Source: Bog-105 sp965277435 | Lineage (GTDB): Bacteria; Acidobacteriota; Terriglobia; Bryobacterales; Bryobacteraceae | Reading direction: 5' to 3' | Length of the DNA: 64,000 nt | Assembly: GCA_965277435.1 (NCBI GenBank) | Contig: OZ255821.1 | Span: 3,720,001 to 3,784,000, forward strand | In this document: one piece after another, positions 63,794 through 64,000 of the stretch | How positions within the stretch are numbered: the first letter of the stretch is position 1 | How the letters are laid out: every line of letters starts with the position of its first letter | Notes under the pieces: generated by a model | What the model was told of the DNA's origin: nothing | Seen by the model: the letters and a program-made list of their open reading frames with translations, nothing else | The model's database searches: none | Program-made: the position numbers and the translations under genes

Positions 63794-64000
63794 ATGAAAA
63801 TCAGAATGAAAAAAGAGCAACCAGGAATCAACGTAGCTTCTAAGCCCAGCGGAACCGGGTGCGTGGAATGCCTGTCTACGGACGGCTGGTGGCTTCATCT
63901 GCGTCGCTGTGCAGAGTGTGGGCACGTCGGATGCTGTGACAGTTCCCCAAGCCAACATGCATCCAAACACGCTGTCGAGACCGGCCATCCTCTGGCGGCT
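63794..64000 (+). CDS. UBP-type zinc-finger protein (partial, cut by window end)
   Basis: The frame from ATG 63794 gives KSGTGCVECLSTDGWWLHLR-type residues, that is GCVECLSTDGWWLHLRRCAE, CGHVGCCDSSPSQHASKHAV and ETGHPLAA, the Zf-UBP pattern of Cys and His ligands found in short bacterial proteins. There are 69 codons to the window end and no stop. The zinc finger may bind C-termini or nucleic acid; role in bacteria unclear. Confidence 0.8.
   Translation, partial: MKIRMKKEQPGINVASKPSGTGCVECLSTDGWWLHLRRCAECGHVGCCDSSPSQHASKHAVETGHPLAA

Noticed and set aside
1..64000. tRNA genes, rRNA genes and CRISPR arrays
   Set aside because: No regular short repeats with spacers and no complete T-arm consensus in non-coding DNA were seen by eye; small RNAs could be missed.

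Overview
The window looks like a large acidobacterial (Acidobacteriota) mobile or plasmid-like region joined to an ordinary chromosomal-type segment. The host assignment rests on an ADOP-type FtsX/MacB permease (55104-57539), a cytochrome c-PQQ dehydrogenase fusion, a LytS/LytT pair and glycine-zipper secreted proteins of a kind common in that phylum. This is inference from gene content, not from rRNA, which is absent. No tRNA, rRNA or CRISPR array was seen.

Positions 1-21350 are almost entirely plus-strand and tightly packed, with many stop/start overlaps. They form a DNA-metabolism toolkit: RNase HI, an archaeo-eukaryotic-type primase-polymerase, a phospholipase D-type nuclease, SSB, an Rpn-type nuclease, a RecB-like nuclease with a coiled-coil partner and an RDF-like protein, an RpoD-like sigma factor with its own promoter, an HD-domain protein, a B12-dependent ribonucleotide reductase, and a DUF6094 methyltransferase, interspersed with unknown genes. 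Positions 21730-24241 hold a minus-strand cargo operon (DUF6978, DUF1828/1829, unknown).

Positions 24705-29760 are a nested transposon. An IS91-type unit (tyrosine recombinase plus HUH-type transposase, minus strand) is split by a serine-recombinase element inserted in the opposite orientation. The junctions are readable to a few bases. The recombinase itself carries a frameshift.

Positions 29979-35646 carry a SNF2-type helicase, a MoxR AAA+ ATPase, a DUF3150 protein and a VWA/metallopeptidase-like protein, the second strong candidate for a multi-gene system. Then come a Mom-like DNA-modification protein and a group of secreted or J-domain-like unknowns. Positions 42513-43622 are an IS630 copy with a -1 frameshift, followed by a dead tyrosine integrase. 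Positions 44946-48107 are a compact cassette (CoiA-like zinc protein, acidic winged-helix-like protein, HEPN-type protein, broken membrane peptide) that may be an undescribed defence module.

Positions 48720-53314 are a sliding clamp followed by PRTRC genes E, C, F, B and ThiF. Partition-type PRTRC members (ParB, ParM-like D) are not in the window. At about 53311 the cassette abuts a decayed copper-ATPase tail, probably an old recombination boundary. Beyond it lie gene remnants, an intact operon (52-aa peptide, cytochrome/PQQ dehydrogenase, ADOP permease), a divergent LytS/LytT pair, a graveyard of group II intron RT and resolvase fragments, a MarR regulator with an operator-like palindrome, and the start of a UBP zinc-finger protein cut by the window end.
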